Source of the DNA: Truepera sp.
Lineage (GTDB): Bacteria > Deinococcota > Deinococci > Deinococcales > Trueperaceae
Assembly (NCBI GenBank): GCA_032027045.1
Contig: JAVSMU010000001.1
Span: 342,390-406,389, forward strand
Direction: 5' to 3'
DNA length: 64,000 nucleotides
The translations under genes and the position numbers were made by a program. A model generated the notes under the pieces. It had not been told where the DNA came from, ran no database searches, and saw only the letters and a list, made by a program, of their open reading frames with translations. Below are positions 42,317-54,246 of this stretch, piece by piece; the first letter of the stretch is position 1; every line of letters begins with the position of its first letter.

Positions 42317-42904
42317 TCAGACCTTGACGGCTTTCGGCACCGTCCTGCGGCCCTCGCTGTCGTCATCGAAGTCACCCCGCGGCGCCCCGAGGTAAGGGAG
42401 CACCCAGTAGTCGAGGCCGTAGTAGCCCGCTATGCGCCAGGCCAGCACGAGCCAGGTGGCGAGGAAGAACATGATCGGGTTGGTGGAGAGGGTGCCCGCC
42501 AGGAGGAAGGCCACGTTCATCAGACCGCCGAAGAAGGCCGCGGCGCCGGTGAGGAAGCCCACTATGAGCGCGATGCCCACCAGCAGCTCCCCGAACGCGA
42601 TGACGTAAGACATGAAGGTCGCCATGGGCAGGAACAGGTTCTCGATCATCCAGGCGTACCAGCCCGTAACGCTGGGGGATTCGCCCTGCGACAGGCCGAC
42701 GGCGCGCCTGAGGAAACCGGAGATCGCCGTGCCGGCGTCGGCCCCGACCCACTTGGGGTCCGTAACCTTGTGCCAACCGGCCTGTAACCAGAGCCAACCC
42801 AGGTAGACTCTGACGACCGTCCAGAAGGGCGCCATGTACTTCGACGCAAATACGAACTTGCTGATCCGCGGTTCAGGGTAGAAGGTGGTTTTGCTGTTAG
42901 CCAT
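42317..42904 (-). CDS. DoxX family membrane protein
   Basis: 195 residues from ATG 42904, which follows GAGGAG almost directly; an upstream GTG-type extension to 42964 is less likely. Four membrane helices are visible, with WTVVRVYLGWLWLQAGWHKVTDP near the N-terminus and IAFGELLVGIALIVGFLTGAAAFFGGLMNVAFLLAGTLS, the DoxX/DoxD core. Some relatives are the small subunit of a thiosulfate:quinone oxidoreductase or belong to membrane oxidoreductase complexes; no partner gene is nearby, so the activity is not assigned. Confidence 0.88.
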   Translation of the reverse strand: MANSKTTFYPEPRISKFVFASKYMAPFWTVVRVYLGWLWLQAGWHKVTDPKWVGADAGTAISGFLRRAVGLSQGESPSVTGWYAWMIENLFLPMATFMSYVIAFGELLVGIALIVGFLTGAAAFFGGLMNVAFLLAGTLSTNPIMFFLATWLVLAWRIAGYYGLDYWVLPYLGAPRGDFDDDSEGRRTVPKAVKV

Positions 42905-43015
42905 GCTCCTCAGCCCCTTTCGTCGTCCAGTATCCAGTGGCGGGCCGTGCCCGTACAGGGACACGAGGCCCGGTACTAATGTCCTGGACGCGATGAAGGC
43001 AGCTAGGACCAGGCG

Positions 43016-44134
43016 ATGACCGAGCTGCGCGGGACGCTCGTCTTACGCCACGGACTCTTCCGCGGCGTCATCGAGTACGGCACCTCGATAGAGGCGGTGG
43101 AAGTCGAAGCCGAGGGCGGCGGTGCGTTGCCGTTCATCCTGCCGGGCTTCGTGGATACCCACGTGCATGGCGGCGGTGGCTTCGACACCATGGATGGAGC
43201 CGATGGCGTGGCCGGCATGGCGCTGTTCCACCTGAGGCACGGCGTGACCACCTTGCTGCCCACGACCATCACCAACCCGTGGAGAGAGGTCATGGGTGCT
43301 CTCGCGGGGGTGGCAGAGGTCAAGGCAGGTGGGAGCCGCCACGTCATGCCCGACCTGCCCGGCGTCCACCTGGAGGGGCCCTTCATCAGCCCGCACCGGC
43401 TTGGCGCGCAACCCCCGTTCGCGCTCGTGCCCACGCCCGACCTGGTCGACGAAGTGCTGGAAACGGGGGTGGTGCGGCTCGTGACGTTGGCTCCCGAACT
43501 CGAGCACTCTTCCACGGCCGCCGCCCGCTTCGCCGCCGCGGGCGTGCGCGTGTCGTTCGGGCACACGGTCGCCACGGCCGAGCAGGTCGCTCTCGTCACC
43601 GAGGTCGTGCGGGGCAGCCGCGGCACCGTGGGGTTCACCCACCTGTTCAACGCCATGAGCCAGCTCGGCAGCCGCGAACCGGGAGCGGTGGGCGCCGCGT
43701 TGGCCGACGCGGAAGCGTACGCCGAACTGATACTCGACCTGCACCACGTTCACCCGACCAGCTTCCGCGCGGCGCTCGCCGCGAAACCGGAGCATCTCCA
43801 CCTGATCACCGACGCGGTGCGCGCCTGTGGCATGGCCGAGGGCGTCAGTGAACTGGGGGGGCAGAGGGTAATGGTGAAAGACGGCGCCGTGCGGCTCGAA
43901 AGCGGCAACCTGGCGGGGAGCGTCCTGACGCTGGATCAGGCGCTACGCAACGCCGTGGAGTTCGGCGGCGTGGACCTGCCCACCGCCAGCCGGGCCCTCT
44001 CCGGGGTCCCCGCGCGCTACCTGGGTCTGGCCGACAGGGGCGAGCTCGCCGTAGGCAGGCGCGCCGACCTGGTCGTCTTGGGCGCGGACCTGCGGGTGCA
44101 GGACGTGTACGTGGCGGGCCGCCGGTTGCGTTGA
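43016..44134 (+). CDS. nagA: N-acetylglucosamine-6-phosphate deacetylase
   Basis: Amidohydrolase that removes acetate from GlcNAc-6-phosphate in amino-sugar and cell-wall recycling. 372 residues: PGFVDTHVHGGGGFDTMDG, GVHLEGPFISPHRLGAQ (metal Glu), SFGHTVATAEQ, THLFNAMSQLGSREPG and LITDAVRACGMAEG (catalytic Asp), each in the expected order. The C-terminal part has AGSVLTLDQALRNAVEF and PARYLGLADRGELAVGRRADLVV. No nagB or transporter is adjacent. Confidence 0.95.
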   Translation: MTELRGTLVLRHGLFRGVIEYGTSIEAVEVEAEGGGALPFILPGFVDTHVHGGGGFDTMDGADGVAGMALFHLRHGVTTLLPTTITNPWREVMGALAGVAEVKAGGSRHVMPDLPGVHLEGPFISPHRLGAQPPFALVPTPDLVDEVLETGVVRLVTLAPELEHSSTAAARFAAAGVRVSFGHTVATAEQVALVTEVVRGSRGTVGFTHLFNAMSQLGSREPGAVGAALADAEAYAELILDLHHVHPTSFRAALAAKPEHLHLITDAVRACGMAEGVSELGGQRVMVKDGAVRLESGNLAGSVLTLDQALRNAVEFGGVDLPTASRALSGVPARYLGLADRGELAVGRRADLVVLGADLRVQDVYVAGRRLR

Positions 44135-44171
44135 GCGGTGCCCGGGTCGTGCTGAGCGGCGGTCTGCGCCC

Positions 44172-46508
<2,337 letters not shown>

Positions 46509-46610
46509 GATCGCTAGGCTCCTAGGGTGGTCCGGTGGGAGCGGGGTGCATCACCAGCGCCACCGTGAGACCGGCACCACTTTACCCCGGGGCCTCCCCT
46601 GGGCGCGCCC

Positions 46611-47552
46611 TCAGCGCAAGATGACGAGGGTCACGAAGAAGTAGGTGACCGGAAAAGCTATCAGTGCGCTGTCGATTCGGTCCAGCACGCCGCCGTGGCC
46701 CGGCAGGAAGACGCCGGCGTCCTTCACGCCCGCCCAACGCTTCAGGAGCGACTCGAACAAGTCGCCCAGCTGCGCGGCGCTCGACACCAGCAGGCTGAAA
46801 AGGAGCCCGTCGTACACGTTCACGTGTAGGCCGGTGCGGTGTTCGAGGAAGACGAGCGCCCCGCCGACGACCGCCGCGGCGAGTATCAGGCCGCCGATGG
46901 AGCCCTCGACCGTCTTGTTGGGGCTTATCGCCGGCGCCAACTTGCGCTTGCCGAAGAGGGTGCCGAACGTGTACGCGCCGACGTCGGTGGCGACCACCGC
47001 CAGCGCGGGGAGGGTCAAGTACCAGAGGCCAAGGACGCCGTCCGGGGTGTAGCGCAGCGTGATGATGAACCCGAAGAGCCACGGGATGTAGAGGTAGCCG
47101 AAGAGCGAGTAGACCACGGCCTGCAAGGAGTTGCGGTTCGGGTTGGCTAGTTCGAGGCCCACCAAGTAGAGCGCGAAGAGGCCGATCATGGCCTCGCGCC
47201 AACTGACCCCGGCGATGAGCGGCTGCATGCCCGGATAACTGATGGGTAATGAAGCAGGCAGCGTCAACACGGTGGCCACCCACAGGCTGCGCCTGCGGAT
47301 GGGAATGCCGCGCAGGTTCATGAGGGAGGTGTATTCCTGGATCGCGATCAGGGTGAGAACCAGGTAGGCGGGCGCAAGGAGCGGTAGGCCCACCCAGAGT
47401 ACGAGCAGCGTGATGGCGAACGCGACGAGTGCCGAGGCGATGCGGGGCAGGTGCCGACGGCGCGCGCCTTGTTTGGCGCCGTCAGCCTCCGGGGAGCCGC
47501 CGCCCATGGTCGGCTCGGCAGCACCGGCGTTGTCGGGCGCCAAGGGTCTCAC
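46611..47552 (-). CDS. cdsA: Phosphatidate cytidylyltransferase CdsA
   Basis: Makes CDP-diacylglycerol from phosphatidate and CTP. 313 residues, about eight membrane helices, with the signature near the C-terminus: SAAQLGDLFESLLKRW and KDAGVFLPGHGGVLDRIDS. The first 35 residues are hydrophilic. GTG 47552 overlaps the frr stop (GTGA), so translation is coupled. Last gene of the rpsB-tsf-pyrH-frr-cdsA cluster, an arrangement widespread in bacteria. No uppS or dxr follows, unlike in E. coli. Confidence 0.95.
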   Translation of the reverse strand: MRPLAPDNAGAAEPTMGGGSPEADGAKQGARRRHLPRIASALVAFAITLLVLWVGLPLLAPAYLVLTLIAIQEYTSLMNLRGIPIRRRSLWVATVLTLPASLPISYPGMQPLIAGVSWREAMIGLFALYLVGLELANPNRNSLQAVVYSLFGYLYIPWLFGFIITLRYTPDGVLGLWYLTLPALAVVATDVGAYTFGTLFGKRKLAPAISPNKTVEGSIGGLILAAAVVGGALVFLEHRTGLHVNVYDGLLFSLLVSSAAQLGDLFESLLKRWAGVKDAGVFLPGHGGVLDRIDSALIAFPVTYFFVTLVILR

Positions 47553-48103
47553 ACCGCGAGGATGTCCGACTCCTTCGATTTGGTTCGCGCGTCGATCTTG
47601 GCGATGAACTCGTCGGTGAGCTTCTGCACGTCGGCCTCGGCCCGGTGCAGCTCGTCCTCGCCGATGTCACCATCCTTCTCCTGGGCGCGAAGGTCACTCA
47701 GGGCGTCCCTGCGGATGTTCCGGATGGCGACGCGCGCTTCCTCCGCCAGTTGGTGGACGGACTTCACGAGGTCGCGGCGCCGCTCGTCGTTCAGTGGTGG
47801 CACCACTATGAAGATGCTGTCGCCCTGGTTGTTGGGGTTGAAGCCGAGATCGGCCTCGAGGATGGCCTTCTCTATGCCCTTGGAGATGCTCTTGTCGAAA
47901 GGGGATATGAGCAACGTGCGCGGGTCGGGGCTCGAGATGTTCGCGAGTTGAGTGAGCGGCGTCATCGACCCGTAGTACTCGACCACGACGCGCCCGAGAA
48001 CCGCCGGGTTGGCGCGGCCCGTGCGTACGGTCGAAAGGTTGGTCGCGAAGGCGTCGACGCTCTTCTGCATGCGCTCGCGGCTGTCGTTGAGACTGTTGTT
48101 CAT
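47549..48103 (-). CDS. frr: Ribosome recycling factor
   Basis: Splits post-termination ribosomes together with EF-G. 184 residues with LSTVRTGRANPAVLGRVVVEYYG, PLTQLANISSPDPRTLLISPFD, IEKAILEADLGFNPNNQGDSI, VPPLNDERRRDLVK and DVQKLTDEFIAKID, i.e. the full family pattern. ATG 48103 has GGAGG eight bases upstream. It lies 70 bases after pyrH. Confidence 0.98.
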   Translation of the reverse strand: MNNSLNDSRERMQKSVDAFATNLSTVRTGRANPAVLGRVVVEYYGSMTPLTQLANISSPDPRTLLISPFDKSISKGIEKAILEADLGFNPNNQGDSIFIVVPPLNDERRRDLVKSVHQLAEEARVAIRNIRRDALSDLRAQEKDGDIGEDELHRAEADVQKLTDEFIAKIDARTKSKESDILAV

Positions 48104-48173
48104 GGCCGATCCCTCCGGGCAGGTTGGCGTCTGGGGAGAGTCTACCGCGCTCGCTAGGGTGCGGGCCGTCGGC

Positions 48174-49503
<1,330 letters not shown>

Positions 49504-49623
49504 CTCGCATCTTCCCTTCGGTACCGCCTGGCGGCGGAACGTGCCGGTCGAGGAGCCGTCTGTTGGCCGTCCTCACCGGTTATTGACTTCGAAATCGGGT
49601 GCCTTGGCGGCTCCCGCGGTTCC

Positions 49624-50631
49624 TCAGGCTTCCTCGGCGTCTGCGGCTTCGGCGCCGCCCTCCGCGTCGCCGCCCTCGGGAGTCGTGCTCGCCGTGGTCG
49701 TGCTCTCGGCACTCTCGCCGGCGGCTGCGGCTTCAGTGACTGCTGCAACTTCGGTGGCGGCTGCACCCGCGGGCGCGTCGCCCTCGCCGGCCTTGGTGGC
49801 AGCAGGTGCCCCGCCGCCCTCGGTGCCTTCAGCGCTGCTGCCATCACCCTCGGCCGCGGCGGCCGCCTCTTGGATGGCGCGTTCCGGGCCCGACATGGGC
49901 ATGCGGAGCGTCGCACGGTCTTCCGTGGTGGGGGCGACCGCGACGTCCTCCCCACCGCGCATCTCGATTATCACGTCGGCCAAGCGCGCGGTCACCAGCT
50001 GGATGGAGCGGATGGCGTCGTCGTTGCCCGGGATGATGAAGTCGAGGACGTCGGGGTCGGAGTCCGTGTCGGCAAGGGCCACTACCGGGATGTCGAGCTT
50101 GTTGGCCTCCTTGACGGCGATGGCCTCCTTGGCCGGGTCGATGATGAAGAGCGCGTCGGGCAGGCGGTTGAGGTCGCGGATGCCGCCCAGGTAACGTTGG
50201 AGGCGCTGGAGCTCCTTGCCGAGGTCGATCTGCTCCTTCTTGGTGAACCGCAGGATCGACTCGTCCTCGAACATGGCCTCGAGTTCCCGCAGGCGCTCGA
50301 CGCGCGTGCGGATGGTCTTGAAGTTCGTCAGGAGGCCGCCCAACCAACGCTCGTTGATGTACGGCATGCCGCAACGCTTCGCCTCGGCCGCTAGGATCTC
50401 CTGCGCCTGCTTCTTGGCGCCGACGAAGAGGATGATTCCCCCGCGGCCGGCGAGGTCACGCAGGAAGTCGAACGACTTCTCGCTCTCGACGAGGGTCTTC
50501 TGCAGGTCGATGATGAAGATGCCGTTGCGCTCGGCGAAGATGTAACGCTTCATCTTCGGGTTGCAGCGCTTGGTCTCGTGGCCGAAGTGCACGCCGGCTT
50601 CGAGCAGTTGCTTCATTCCAAGGTAAGACAC
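49624..50631 (-). CDS. rpsB: 30S ribosomal protein S2 with long acidic C-terminal tail
   Basis: 335 residues, GTG start with GGAGG four bases upstream. Residues 1-~240 are ordinary S2: YLGMKQLLEAGVHFGHETKRCNPKMKRYIF, GIFIIDLQKTL, KKQAQEILAAEAKRCG, WLGGLLTNFKTI and DPAKEAIAVKEANKLDIPVVALADTDSDPD. The remaining ~95 residues are Ala, Gly, Glu and Thr only in effect (TEGGGAPAATKAGEGDAPAG) and are absent from most S2 proteins. First gene of the cluster. The ~130-base leader includes two short hairpins that might serve S2 feedback. Confidence 0.97.
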   Translation of the reverse strand: MSYLGMKQLLEAGVHFGHETKRCNPKMKRYIFAERNGIFIIDLQKTLVESEKSFDFLRDLAGRGGIILFVGAKKQAQEILAAEAKRCGMPYINERWLGGLLTNFKTIRTRVERLRELEAMFEDESILRFTKKEQIDLGKELQRLQRYLGGIRDLNRLPDALFIIDPAKEAIAVKEANKLDIPVVALADTDSDPDVLDFIIPGNDDAIRSIQLVTARLADVIIEMRGGEDVAVAPTTEDRATLRMPMSGPERAIQEAAAAAEGDGSSAEGTEGGGAPAATKAGEGDAPAGAAATEVAAVTEAAAAGESAESTTTASTTPEGGDAEGGAEAADAEEA

Positions 50632-50675
50632 TTTTCCTCCATGGCGGGATGTTGAGGTCGATATCGGTGAGCCGC

Positions 50676-50703
50676 GCCACCTCGGTGGCTGGGGGGATCC
50701 CCC
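50676..50703 (-). promoter_or_regulatory. Two adjacent stem-loops in the rpsB leader
   Basis: GCCACCTCGGTGGC (50676-50689) and GGGGG-AT-CCCCC (50692-50703) lie 45-72 bases before the rpsB start. Ribosomal-protein leaders often hold feedback sites; binding by S2 is only an inference. Confidence 0.35.
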
Positions 50704-50766
50704 GGCTGCGCCCAGCTATCGCTCTGGTGATGACGGACATCCCGCTGCCGCCGACCAAACCTACCG

Positions 50767-50796
50767 AGTATACAGGCCGCGGCGTGGGTTCGTCCA
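50767..50796 (-). promoter_or_regulatory. Promoter of the rpsB operon
   Basis: On the minus strand TGGACG (50791-50796), 18 bases, TATACT (50767-50772). The -35 matches 4 of 6 and the -10 matches 5 of 6. Transcript leader about 130 bases. Confidence 0.6.
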
Positions 50797-50825
50797 GCCG
50801 CCTGAGCGGTGAAGTGCGCAAAGGG

Positions 50826-50858
50826 GCGGGCGCCCGGCCTTTCGGCTCGGGCGCCCGC
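50826..50858 (-). terminator. Terminator of the TPR-protein gene
   Basis: Ten-base perfect arms GCGGGCGCCC and GGGCGCCCGC around a 13-base loop, 24 bases beyond the stop codon of the TPR gene and upstream of the rpsB promoter. Confidence 0.65.
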
Positions 50859-50882
50859 ACGAGGACAGCGAGTAGTGCGGGG

Positions 50883-52019
50883 CTACTGGCCGAGTTCCTT
50901 GCGGGCGTCGGCGTAGTTCGGGTCGAGCTCGAGGGCCCGCTCGAAGGCACGCTTGGCGTTGTCGGTGTCGCCGCTGGCGCCGCGGCGCTGGTAGGCCTTG
51001 CCGAGCCAGTAGTAGGCGTCGGCGCTCGGGGGCGGTAGCAGCGCGCCGTACTGGGCGTACTTGACGGCGTCGTCCACGCGGCCGACGCTCATGTAGGCGC
51101 GGGCCAGGTAGGTGTAAAGGGGCGGAAGGAACACGGCACCGTCGAGGGCGATGGCTGCCTCGAGCTTCGGCACGCTGCCGGCCACGTCGCCACACTCGAA
51201 GAGCGCGATGCCTAGTTGAGACACGGCCGAGACCGAGTCCGGGGAGAGGCTGGCCGCCTGCGATAGCTCGTACTCGGCGGTGGCGCAGTCGCCAAGCCGG
51301 AAGGCGATGTTGCCAAGGTTGTTGTGCGCGGTGGCATTGGACGGGTCGAGGACGACGGCGCGCCGGAAGGCCTGTTGGGCCAGCTCGAGCTCGTCGAGGT
51401 CGCGGTAGACGCGCCCGAGGTTGACCTGAACCGTGCTCTTCTCGTTGGCGGCAAGGGGCGCGCTAGAGGTGTCGGCGGCCACGAGGGTGGAGGCGCGCTC
51501 GAGCGTCGTGCGGGCCGACGCGAGGTCGCCGAGCAGGTACTGGATCACGCCCTTGGTGTTCTGAACCCGCCAGTCGTCCGGCTTGAGGCGTTCGGCGCGC
51601 TGGATGCTGTCGAGGGCATCGGCGAGCCGGCCGGAGTAGGCGGTCGGATCGGACTGGTACTGGTTCTGGTAGGCGATCGCCAAGTAGATGTGGGCGTCAA
51701 CGAAGTTCGGGTCGGCCGCCTGGGCGGCCTGGAACGCCTCGATGGCGGCCGGGTACGCCCCCTGGCACGCCAGGGCGCGGCCCTTGCCCACGAGCCCCGC
51801 GGCGTTCTTGGGCTCGGTGCGCAGAGCCTCCTGGTAGAAGAACTGCGCTAGCGCGCAATCGCCACGGTCGAGGTAGAAGGCACCGTTCTCGATCAACGTG
51901 GCGGCGTCGAGCGTGGCGGGTTCGGCGTCCTGCGCGAACGCCCCGCTCGCGAATGCCACCAGCAGCGCGGTGACCGCGTACCTCAACAGAGTGGTGCTTG
52001 TGAGCCTGAAGCTGATCAA
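50883..52019 (-). CDS. Periplasmic TPR-repeat protein
   Basis: 378 residues from a TTG start at 52019 with a strong ribosome site (GGAGG, five bases upstream); no ATG or GTG stands nearby in frame. Signal peptide: LLRYAVTALLVAFASGAFAQ. The mature part is a chain of about eight TPR units, e.g. NGAFYLDRGDCALAQFFYQEALRTEP, AHNNLGNIAFRLGDCATAEYELSQAASL and AYYWLGKAYQRRG. TPRs bind other proteins; no enzyme domain is seen. A location in the cell envelope is inferred. Two Cys-containing repeats (GDCA) are odd. It diverges from the haem A genes. Confidence 0.85.
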   Translation of the reverse strand: MISFRLTSTTLLRYAVTALLVAFASGAFAQDAEPATLDAATLIENGAFYLDRGDCALAQFFYQEALRTEPKNAAGLVGKGRALACQGAYPAAIEAFQAAQAADPNFVDAHIYLAIAYQNQYQSDPTAYSGRLADALDSIQRAERLKPDDWRVQNTKGVIQYLLGDLASARTTLERASTLVAADTSSAPLAANEKSTVQVNLGRVYRDLDELELAQQAFRRAVVLDPSNATAHNNLGNIAFRLGDCATAEYELSQAASLSPDSVSAVSQLGIALFECGDVAGSVPKLEAAIALDGAVFLPPLYTYLARAYMSVGRVDDAVKYAQYGALLPPPSADAYYWLGKAYQRRGASGDTDNAKRAFERALELDPNYADARKELGQ

Positions 52020-52353
52020 CGTGTCCTCCGAAGACCTTATTCGGTGCCGCGAGTCTAACACCGCAGCTAGCGGCCGAAAGCAGGTGGCCGACGTGTTGTC
52101 GCTCCACTGCGTCTCAACGGGCTTCATCATCGCCAAAATGTGTGAGAGCGCCGTGTGCCTTGGCCAGCGCAACGTACCTCGGCCAGCGGCTAGTGCCTTG
52201 CGGCCTACTTTGCTAGCATGGGCCGGTCGCCGACAGTTCGTCGGAACCCTTCCGGTTACCAACCGCAGCGGGCACGAGCGGCCGGTGCCTCCGACCAGGG
52301 CCCACAGAAAGGGTCCACAGCACGGGCCCACAGAAAGTAGGTAGTAGTTCAGG
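52020..52353. other. 334-base divergent gap, partly repeated
   Basis: Contains no gene. The 14-base word GGGCCCACAGAAAG occurs at 52298-52311 and 52324-52337 (26-base period), just before ctaA, and might be a regulator site. A TAGACT on the minus strand might be the -10 of the TPR gene, but no good -35 accompanies it. No ctaA promoter could be assigned. Confidence 0.5.
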
Positions 52354-53325
52354 GTGAATCTGCGCAGTCTGCACCTTGCCTGGGCGGCTTTGATAGGTAA
52401 CGGTGTCGTCATCTTGCAGGGCGCCGTGGTGCGTAGCACCGGCTCGGGCGCCGGCTGCGGCAGCCACTGGCCCACGTGCAACGGCCAGGTCGTGCCGCTC
52501 GACCCATCTGCCGGCACGATCATCGAGTTCAGCCACCGCCTCCTGTCGGCTGGTGTCCTCATCCTCGGGGCGTGGCTCCTGACGAGGGCCCTGAGGACCC
52601 GCCGCGAGAACCCGGGGCTCGCGGCCTACGCGGGCTTCGGCTTCGCTCTCGTGGTGCTGGAGGCGCTCATCGGCGCGGCGACGGTCCTGCTCGGCATGAC
52701 CGGTGACAACACCAGCGTCGCGCGTGGTGTGTGGGTGGCTTCCCACCTCGTCAACTCCCTGCTGTTGATCGGGGCCCTCGCCGCCACGGTCGTCTACGCC
52801 GGCCGAGAACCGCCGGCGTACCCCTTGCGCTTACGCGCGCAAGGCAGTCTGGCGAGCGTGACCGGGCTGGGCCTTGGCCTCATGCTGCTCCTCATGTTCA
52901 CGGGCGGGATCGCGGCGATGGGCAACACCATCTTTCCACCCGAATCGCTCGCCGCCGGGCTACGCGCCGATCTCGACCCGAGCTCGCACCTCCTCATCCG
53001 CCTTCGCCTATTGCATCCGCTCATAGCGATAACCGTGGGGACCTATCTCTTCGTCGCCCTGGGGATGGCGTGGTGGCTGAAGGCGGTGCCCGCCGCCAGG
53101 CGCACCTCCAAAGCGCTCCTCGGCGTGTACCTCACCCAGGTCGCAGTGGGTATCCTTAACCTAGCGCTGCTCGCACCCGCGGTGCTGCAGCTCATCCACC
53201 TCGCGCTGGCGGTCACGGCTTACGCCCTGCTGTCGGCGACGACGGTTCAGCTTCTAGGCGGGCGCTCCGCGGCGCTCGGGTCGAGCGCCAAACGTGGCGC
53301 AGTACTGGAGAGCGCAAGAACGTGA
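52354..53325 (+). CDS. ctaA: Haem A synthase CtaA
   Basis: Oxidises haem O to haem A for cytochrome oxidase. 323 residues, eight membrane helices. The first periplasmic loop has GSGAGCGSHWPTCNG, with the cysteine pair typical of Bacillus-type CtaA. Four haem-contact histidines are placed as in the family: EFSHRLLSAG, ASHLVNSLLL, LHPLIAIT and LIHLALA. GTG start at 52354. It overlaps ctaB by 4 bases (GTGA), so the two are coupled. Confidence 0.95.
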   Translation: MNLRSLHLAWAALIGNGVVILQGAVVRSTGSGAGCGSHWPTCNGQVVPLDPSAGTIIEFSHRLLSAGVLILGAWLLTRALRTRRENPGLAAYAGFGFALVVLEALIGAATVLLGMTGDNTSVARGVWVASHLVNSLLLIGALAATVVYAGREPPAYPLRLRAQGSLASVTGLGLGLMLLLMFTGGIAAMGNTIFPPESLAAGLRADLDPSSHLLIRLRLLHPLIAITVGTYLFVALGMAWWLKAVPAARRTSKALLGVYLTQVAVGILNLALLAPAVLQLIHLALAVTAYALLSATTVQLLGGRSAALGSSAKRGAVLESART

Positions 53326-54236
53326 ACGAAGCAGATACCCCCGCCACCGGGCCGGCGCGCGCCACCGTCCGTGACTACCTCATCCTGACCAAGCCGAAGG
53401 TCATCTCGCTGTTACTCCTGACCACGGTGGGCGCCATGTTCATAGCCGCGAAGGGCATGCCCGACTGGCTGGCGCTGTTGGGCATCCTGGTGGGCGGTTA
53501 CATGTCGGCCGGAGCGGCGGGCGTGTACAACATGGTCTACGATGCCGACATCGACGTGAACATGAAGCGCACCGCCAAGCGGCCGCTGGTCAGGGGTTCG
53601 GTTACGCCGCGCAACGCGCTCGTCTTCGCCGTCGCGCTTACCGTTCTCTCGTTCGTGATCATCGCCCTGACGTCCAACATGTTGGCGGCGCTCCTGAGCT
53701 GGGCCGGTATCGCCTTCTACGTGCTCATCTACACCATGTGGCTGAAGCGCAGCACGTGGCAGAACATCGTCATCGGTGGCGCGGCGGGCTCCATCCCACC
53801 ACTCGTGGGCTGGGCGGCGGTAACCAACGACCTGAGCCTCCTGGCCTGGATCTTGTTCGCGGTCGTGTTCGTATGGACCCCCGTTCATTTCTGGGCCCTT
53901 GCGCTGATGGTCAAGAAGGACTACGCGAACGTCGGGGTACCCATGGCGCCATCCGTTATCGGCGAGCGCGCCACCGTGATGCAGATGATCTTCTACACGG
54001 TGCTGACGGTAGTGCTCACGCTGCTGCCGTTCTTCTTGCGTGAGTTCAGCCCGGCGTACCTCGTGGCCGCCTTGCTCCTCAACGTGGTGCTCGTCGTGCG
54101 CATGGCGCGGGTGTTCCTGGTCGTCCGCTCCGGGCGCTCCGTGGAGCGCCAGACGGCGCTGCCCCTCTACCTGTACTCGATGAGCTACCTGGCGCTCGTC
54201 TTCCTCGCGATGGCGCTCGACCGGGTCATCTTCTGA
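53322..54236 (+). CDS. ctaB: Haem O synthase (protohaem IX farnesyltransferase) CtaB
   Basis: Adds a farnesyl group to haem B. 304 residues, UbiA fold with about nine helices: DYLILTKPKVISLLLLTTV, YNMVYDADIDVNMKRTAKRPL (the NxxxDxxxD site) and WTPVHFWALALMVKKDYANVGVPM. Coupled to ctaA upstream and 10 bases before surf1. Confidence 0.97.
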   Translation: MNEADTPATGPARATVRDYLILTKPKVISLLLLTTVGAMFIAAKGMPDWLALLGILVGGYMSAGAAGVYNMVYDADIDVNMKRTAKRPLVRGSVTPRNALVFAVALTVLSFVIIALTSNMLAALLSWAGIAFYVLIYTMWLKRSTWQNIVIGGAAGSIPPLVGWAAVTNDLSLLAWILFAVVFVWTPVHFWALALMVKKDYANVGVPMAPSVIGERATVMQMIFYTVLTVVLTLLPFFLREFSPAYLVAALLLNVVLVVRMARVFLVVRSGRSVERQTALPLYLYSMSYLALVFLAMALDRVIF

Positions 54237-54246
54237 GCCGGCCGCC

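Noticed and set aside
50883-52562. Extension of the TPR gene to codon 559
   Set aside because: The additional N-terminal part reads through the divergent gap and lacks coding character; the signal peptide begins at the TTG.
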